From Candidatus Latescibacterota bacterium (GTDB lineage: Bacteria > Latescibacterota > 4484-107 > B68-G9), in NCBI GenBank assembly GCA_012961755.1, contig DTYS01000002.1:1-8962 (forward strand): a stretch of 8,962 nt of DNA, read 5' to 3'. A program made the translations under genes and the position numbers. The stretch's first letter is position 1. Every line of letters begins with the position of its first letter. The notes under the pieces are model-generated. The model worked only from the letters and a program-made list of their open reading frames with translations. It did no database searches and had not been told where the DNA came from. Of this stretch, positions 5,850-8,962 are shown in pieces.

Positions 5850-7157
5850 CTACGTACCTCCGGATGCCTTAAGCCTCTCCACCTTCCTCCTGTCGAGTCC
5901 GAAATGACGTATCGGGTTGTCGAAGAGGAGCCTGCGTGCGACCTCGACTGCCTCTTCCTCCGAGAAGAAGCCGTCCTCCACCATGGAAGCTAAGGCCCTC
6001 GAAAGGGCCCTCTTGTACTGCCTCATCTTGTAGTAACCCTGTTCCAACATGTAAGCGTCCGTATTCTGGCCGTTCTGGGGGCGGACTCCGAGTACCTCGA
6101 GCCTCATCCTGACGACCTGCTCGGCTATCGACGGCGTGTTACAGTACCACCAAAGGCCGGAGCATACCGCGTTGGGGAAGTTCTTGACGAGGACGCACAG
6201 TTGATGTTGGTCCGCGAGGGAAAGCACTGTGAAGTCGAAGAGCACATCGGGATAGAGGTTCAACGGTTCCCAGAAGGTCCTGAACATGTTAGGGTCCTGC
6301 CTGAGGCCGTCCCCCCTGTGCTCCACCCCCCTCCTCACCTTCCTCACTACCCCCAACATGAGCTGGAGCACCATCCCGTACTTCCTACAAAGTTCAAGGG
6401 CCGAGTAGAAAAGTTCAGCCTTTAGGGCGGACATCTCGTCGGATGGGACCCAGAGGCCATCCCTGAGCTTGCGGAATACGGAATCCGCGGACGCCGAGCC
6501 CCTCTCCAGCGAGAAGTCCGGAGGGAGGCTCACGGCGACGCTCACGGCTCCCTTACCCTTGAAGTACCTGAACCTCCCCTCGAGCCCATCTAAGAAGTCC
6601 TGCAGTCCCTTCACCTCCCTCCCGGTGAGCTCCTCCAGGGCCGATATCGTGGAGGGGAGATGATGCTCTTCGGGAAGCAGGAACCTGTCCAACCTGAGGC
6701 AGACCTGGTACCAGGGCTTAGCCCCGTCCAAGGGCTCGAAGGGGTCGTTCGTACCGAAGACCCACGTTATCCTGTTCTTCCTCAGGACCTCCTCCTGCCA
6801 TCCCGGCCTGGACATGGCTCCGTCGGCAAGTTCGCAGAGTTCGTCCCAGGTCTCCGGCGTTATCCTCTTCCTGAACCCGAAGAGCCCCTCCGCGACTTCG
6901 TGTAACCCAGCATATGTGGTAGTACCTATGGTCTCGGGGAAATACTGCACCAACAACCTAGCCCTCTCCCCCTCGGTGGGCAGGGAGACGTACTCCTCGT
7001 AGGACATCCCTGCGTTCATAGCGTCGGTCTCGGAGTAATGATAGCACAGGAGCCTGGCCGTGCTTCCAGCGGATTCCCTGCCTATAGGTATGTGGGAGTG
7101 GAAGTCCACGGACCACATAGGTTCTATCCTCTCCCAGAGCCTCCTCCACAGCTCCAT
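5850..7157 (-). CDS. Uronate isomerase (UxaC)-like protein of the amidohydrolase superfamily, divergent active site
   Basis: A 435-residue protein resembling UxaC (usually about 470), which interconverts D-glucuronate/D-fructuronate and D-galacturonate/D-tagaturonate. Matches to UxaC from memory: DFHSHIP (18-24) for the metal-binding DYHCHLP (His20, His22); TYAGLHEVAEGLFGF for YHWTHLELRRPFGI, keeping the His at 86; FGTNDP (134-139) for the VGTTDDP strand; SGLWWY (333-338) for SGWWF; and NTDAY (365-369) for the LTDSR strand, whose Asp367 is kept. Two changes stand out: LQLMLG replaces LQLHIG (Met267 for His), and Tyr369 replaces the Arg of TDSR. The C-terminal DNPIRHFGL is typical of related metal hydrolases. 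ATG at 7157 follows AGGAGGG at 7168-7162. A TTG at 7175 is in frame but less well supported. The neighbouring epimerase suggests sugar-acid catabolism, but true uronate isomerase activity is uncertain. Confidence 0.82.
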   Translation of the reverse strand: MELWRRLWERIEPMWSVDFHSHIPIGRESAGSTARLLCYHYSETDAMNAGMSYEEYVSLPTEGERARLLVQYFPETIGTTTYAGLHEVAEGLFGFRKRITPETWDELCELADGAMSRPGWQEEVLRKNRITWVFGTNDPFEPLDGAKPWYQVCLRLDRFLLPEEHHLPSTISALEELTGREVKGLQDFLDGLEGRFRYFKGKGAVSVAVSLPPDFSLERGSASADSVFRKLRDGLWVPSDEMSALKAELFYSALELCRKYGMVLQLMLGVVRKVRRGVEHRGDGLRQDPNMFRTFWEPLNLYPDVLFDFTVLSLADQHQLCVLVKNFPNAVCSGLWWYCNTPSIAEQVVRMRLEVLGVRPQNGQNTDAYMLEQGYYKMRQYKRALSRALASMVEDGFFSEEEAVEVARRLLFDNPIRHFGLDRRKVERLKASGGT

Positions 7158-7161
7158 CTTG

Positions 7162-7168
7162 CCCTCCT
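7162..7168 (-). promoter_or_regulatory. Shine-Dalgarno that fixes the UxaC-like start at 7157
   Basis: On the minus strand AGGAGGG is followed by CAAG and ATG at 7157-7155. This sits inside the possible longer reading frame from TTG 7175 and argues that the extra six residues are not translated. Confidence 0.7.
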
Positions 7169-7181
7169 CGGTCAACTGCCC

Positions 7182-7670
7182 CTACCTCCCGGGGGGATAG
7201 TACAGCCTCTCCCCCTTGGCTCCCTGAGGTATCCGGAAGACTAAGACGCAGAAGACCGTATCCCCAGCGCCTAACATGAACTCCTTCCCCCTCTGAAGGA
7301 TGAGAGGGGAGAAGTCCTCCGGGGGATAGGCCCTCTTCTGGTCATCTATCAGCCTGAACCTCTCGGCCGATATGATGTATCCCTCCGAGCTGACGGAGAT
7401 TATGGGGAGGGAGACCCTCACGAACTTCATCCCCTCCCCAGCCTCGTAGCCCGCGTAGTTTCGCGTCTCCAACACGCGGATGTGGCTGTAGTCGACCCTC
7501 AGCGGTACGGCCCCCTTCCTCATCCTCCGTGTCACTGCTTCCAATACCCCCCCGCCCTTCCCCACCTCACAGCTTCGCAGCATGTACACTACGGGTACGA
7601 GCACGAGGAGGAGGGCTAAGTACATGAACATCCTTGCCAAGGCAGACTTCCTTCGGTCCTTGTAGAACAT
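7182..7670 (-). CDS. Small membrane-anchored protein with DUF4352-like Ig-fold domain
   Basis: 162 residues. A basic N-terminus (KDRRKSALAR) is followed by one hydrophobic helix at about 14-31 (MFMYLALLLVLVPVVYML), then a short spacer and a soluble domain at about 57-160, predicted outside the cytoplasm by the positive-inside rule. The domain resembles DUF4352: FVRVSLPIISVSSEG, then FRLIDDQKRAYPPE (a residue pattern for a presented property or ligand loop), then the closing FRIPQGAKGERLYYPP. Cys34 follows LRS, which is not a convincing lipobox, so an uncleaved anchor is more likely than a lipoprotein. Start: GGAGGTGA at 7683-7676 sits 5 nt before ATG 7670. A GTG at 7679, overlapping the HIT stop, lies inside that Shine-Dalgarno and is less likely. 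No catalytic motif was seen and the function is unknown. It lies 5 nt after the HIT gene and 24 nt before the UxaC-like gene, so it is probably cotranscribed. Confidence 0.78.
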   Translation of the reverse strand: MFYKDRRKSALARMFMYLALLLVLVPVVYMLRSCEVGKGGGVLEAVTRRMRKGAVPLRVDYSHIRVLETRNYAGYEAGEGMKFVRVSLPIISVSSEGYIISAERFRLIDDQKRAYPPEDFSPLILQRGKEFMLGAGDTVFCVLVFRIPQGAKGERLYYPPGR

Positions 7671-7675
7671 GAATT

Positions 7676-7683
7676 TCACCTCC
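7676..7683 (-). promoter_or_regulatory. Strong Shine-Dalgarno GGAGGTGA embedded at the HIT gene stop
   Basis: Read on the minus strand, GGAGGTGA ends with the TGA stop of the HIT gene and is followed by AATTC and ATG 7670. It is an extended match to the anti-Shine-Dalgarno. It decides the downstream start and suggests that termination of HIT translation is coupled to initiation of the membrane protein. Confidence 0.7.
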
Positions 7684-8170
7684 GTGTGAAGTCCTCGAAA
7701 CCTGACCTCAGCTTCCTGTAGGTCTCCTCCAAGGCCTCAGATATCACCTTCACATCCCCCAAGATCGGCATAAAGTTCGTGTCCCCGTTCCACCTAGGGA
7801 CCACATGAAGGTGTAGGTGCTGGTCTATGCCGGCGCCCGCCACCCTCCCCAAGTTCATCCCGATGTTGAAGCCTTGCGCCGAGAGGACCCTTTCCAAGAT
7901 CTCCACCGACATGCCGGCTAAGGCCATGAGCTCCTCCCTCTCCTCGGGCGAGAGCCCAGCCAGGTCCGCGGTGTGCCTGTACGGGGCCACCATCAGGTGG
8001 CCATTGTTGTACGGGAACTTGTTCATCATAACGAAGCACTTCCTCCCACGGTAGAGGATGAGGTTCCTTTTGTCCTCGTTTTCCTTGGGCTTGTCACAGA
8101 ATATGCATCCGCCGACCTTGTCCGCCTCAAGTATGTACCTGATCCTCCAAGGGGCCCAAAGCTGCCTCAT
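7676..8170 (-). CDS. HIT-family nucleotide hydrolase/phosphorylase (Ap4A phosphorylase-like)
   Basis: 164 residues. The histidine triad is QHLHLHVVPR (117-126), with His118, His120 and the nucleophile His122 (HxHxHxx). Asn107 in FNIGMNLG and NNGHLMVAP (55-63) are the other conserved elements of the fold. Cys22 and Cys25 (CIFC) form the half zinc site common in bacterial HIT proteins. The opening MRQLWAPWRIRYI matches the longer HIT branch that includes mycobacterial Ap4A phosphorylase, so breakdown of dinucleoside polyphosphates such as Ap4A in the cytoplasm is likely; a general nucleoside phosphoramidase is the alternative. ATG at 8170 has AGGAGG (8180-8175) with a 4-nt spacer. It is the first gene of the minus-strand group after a 106-nt gap that holds inverted repeats. 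Family assignment is very secure, exact substrate less so. Confidence 0.94.
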   Translation of the reverse strand: MRQLWAPWRIRYILEADKVGGCIFCDKPKENEDKRNLILYRGRKCFVMMNKFPYNNGHLMVAPYRHTADLAGLSPEEREELMALAGMSVEILERVLSAQGFNIGMNLGRVAGAGIDQHLHLHVVPRWNGDTNFMPILGDVKVISEALEETYRKLRSGFEDFTRR

Positions 8171-8174
8171 AGCT

Positions 8175-8203
8175 CCTCCTAAGGGGGGTTACGGACCCCT
8201 TTC
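8175..8203 (-). other. G-rich/C-rich hairpin next to the HIT ribosome-binding site
   Basis: AAGGGG at 8181-8186 can pair with CCCCTT at 8196-8201 (9-nt loop), or GGGG 8185-8188 with CCCC 8196-8199 (7-nt loop). Either would place a small hairpin directly upstream of the HIT Shine-Dalgarno AGGAGG (8180-8175). It might modulate access to it. The repeat is short and low in complexity, so chance is possible. Confidence 0.3.
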
Positions 8204-8222
8204 GGTCGTAGAGCCCCAGTAT

Positions 8223-8250
8223 GGACTTCGGAACAAATGGCCCGAAGTCC
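8223..8250 (-). repeat. Perfect 9-bp inverted repeat between protease and HIT genes
   Basis: GGACTTCGG (8223-8231) and CCGAAGTCC (8242-8250) are perfect complements with a 10-nt loop. It lies 27 nt after the protease stop, where a terminator would sit, but on the minus strand it is followed by ATACTGGGG rather than a U-tract, so an intrinsic terminator is doubtful. It could instead be an operator, an mRNA-stabilising 3' end, or part of the HIT leader. No convincing -35/-10 pair was found in this gap. Confidence 0.6.
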
Positions 8251-8276
8251 CCCTCGTCATTGTGTGTTCAACCGGG

Positions 8277-8962
8277 TCATCTCACCACCCCGAGCTTAGC
8301 GACCATCCTCCTGTCGCCGACCTCGACGACGCACAGGTACACCCCGCTTGCGACGGGTCTCCCTTCCATGTTCCTGCCCTCCCACCTGACCATGGCGTCC
8401 TCCCCTCGGAACTCCCCTTCCCGGCTCCAGACGAGCTCCCCGGATGGGGAGAAGAGCTTGAGGGTGGCCCTCTTGCTTCCGTAGAGGGGGAAGGAGAACA
8501 CCGTTCCATCCTGTCCCACGGGGTTGGGGGAGCATACGAGGCGAGGTGGTGGGGAGCACCTCCTTCCGAGGCCGAGCAAGATCTCGTCCCATTCCGGGAG
8601 GGAGATGTAGGTCGCGTAGGGTGCGTAGAAGGGGCACCATACATCGAGCTCGTACCTGCCCCTCGGTATCCCCCTGAGCAGGAACCACCCTTGAGGGCTC
8701 GTGCTCGTCTCCATAGTTCCTTCCCCTACCTTTAACCTCAGGACCGCCCCCTGAACCGGCCTTCCCCGGTCGTCCACCACCCGGCCGTACAATGTGCCTT
8801 CGGCTTCGAGGGCCGAAGGTCCGTACGGGACCCCCCAGCCCACGTCGCAGCTGGGAGATAGTGCCCTGTGGGCGGACCTTCTGAGGGCCTCCCTCACCTG
8901 TATCGGGCTCCAGTCGGGATGTGCCTGCAGGATCAAGGCTGAAAGGCCTGTGATGAGGGGAG
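8277..8962 (-). CDS. Secreted S8 (subtilisin-like) serine protease, C-terminal part, with CarboxypepD_reg-like and FlgD-like domains
   Basis: Partial: the frame is open to the window edge and about 228 codons are visible. The first visible residues, PLITGLSALILQAHPDWSP, then IQVREALRRSA, are the end of a subtilase catalytic domain, just after its GTS-A-TP catalytic serine motif; the serine should lie about 8-10 nt beyond the edge. Next comes a carboxypeptidase-regulatory-like beta domain (GTLYGRVVDDRGRPVQGAVL to IPRGRYELDVW). A cysteine/proline linker (GRRCSPPPRLVCSPNP) leads into a FlgD/type-IX-sorting-like C-terminal domain (LKLFSPSGELVW, then RPVASGVYLCVVEVGDRR, then MVAKLGVVR). Such tails occur on exported proteins of the FCB group and relatives, so an extracellular or surface protease is expected. 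The catalytic triad cannot be checked here. It lies upstream of the HIT gene on the same strand, but the 106-nt gap suggests a separate transcript. Confidence 0.88.
   Translation of the reverse strand, partial: PLITGLSALILQAHPDWSPIQVREALRRSAHRALSPSCDVGWGVPYGPSALEAEGTLYGRVVDDRGRPVQGAVLRLKVGEGTMETSTSPQGWFLLRGIPRGRYELDVWCPFYAPYATYISLPEWDEILLGLGRRCSPPPRLVCSPNPVGQDGTVFSFPLYGSKRATLKLFSPSGELVWSREGEFRGEDAMVRWEGRNMEGRPVASGVYLCVVEVGDRRMVAKLGVVR

Noticed and set aside
7158..7175. TTG start for the UxaC-like gene
   Set aside because: A near-perfect AGGAGGG lies inside this extension, positioned for ATG 7157.
7671..7679. GTG start for the DUF4352-like gene, giving a 4-nt GTGA overlap with the HIT gene
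   Set aside because: The GTG lies within GGAGGTGA, the Shine-Dalgarno that correctly serves ATG 7670. The overlap at 539-542 was accepted because there the GGAGG is properly spaced from the GTG.
8223..8250. Confident intrinsic terminator
   Set aside because: The stem is good, but neither strand has a following U-tract, so it is reported only as an inverted repeat of uncertain role.
1..8962. Mobile elements, CRISPR arrays, tRNA/rRNA genes, toxin-antitoxin or defence systems
   Set aside because: No transposase, integrase, direct-repeat array, tRNA-like cloverleaf or defence-protein motif was found. The window is almost wholly covered by chromosomal metabolic and housekeeping genes.

Overview
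The window looks like ordinary chromosome from a bacterium, probably a thermophile of the FCB group or an uncultivated relative. This placement is inference. It rests on a bacterial-type seryl-tRNA synthetase and strong Shine-Dalgarno sequences, high G+C, and marked use of AGG for Arg and ATA for Ile with purine-rich coding strands, as in many thermophiles. A sensor kinase with an AKETAHQLGTPL H-box of a kind I associate with Bacteroidetes and relatives, and a secreted subtilase ending in a FlgD/type-IX-like C-terminal domain, point the same way. No mobile element, RNA gene, CRISPR array or phage gene was seen.

Plus strand, 1-4970: five tightly packed genes. These are a DJ-1/PfpI protein (probably cut at its 5' end by the window), a DegT-family PLP aminotransferase, serS, a two-TM orphan histidine kinase, and a PIG-L/LmbE zinc deacetylase. 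Every junction is a 4-nt overlap or a gap of 1-9 nt, and three of the Shine-Dalgarno sequences overlap or lie inside the preceding gene, so the block is probably one translationally coupled operon. The products do not form one pathway. The aminotransferase and deacetylase both suit amino-sugar or glycoconjugate metabolism, while serS is housekeeping.

Minus strand, 8962-4967: reading leftward there is the C-terminal third of a secreted S8 protease (entering from the right edge), a 106-nt gap with a perfect 9-bp inverted repeat, a HIT-family nucleotide hydrolase/phosphorylase, a small membrane-anchored DUF4352-like protein, a divergent uronate-isomerase (UxaC)-like protein, and a xylose-isomerase-like TIM-barrel sugar epimerase/isomerase. 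The last two plausibly act together on sugar acids or rare sugars. The two blocks converge at 4967-4970, where one palindromic TTAA supplies both stop codons.

Five genes (DegT, histidine kinase, PIG-L, UxaC-like, HIT) have GGAGG 4-5 nt before the start codon. That regularity, together with Arg codon choice, was used to correct several starts. The most interesting item is the UxaC-like protein: it keeps the fold landmarks but appears to have lost a His and an Arg of the classical active site, so its substrate may differ. No clearly new multi-gene system was found.
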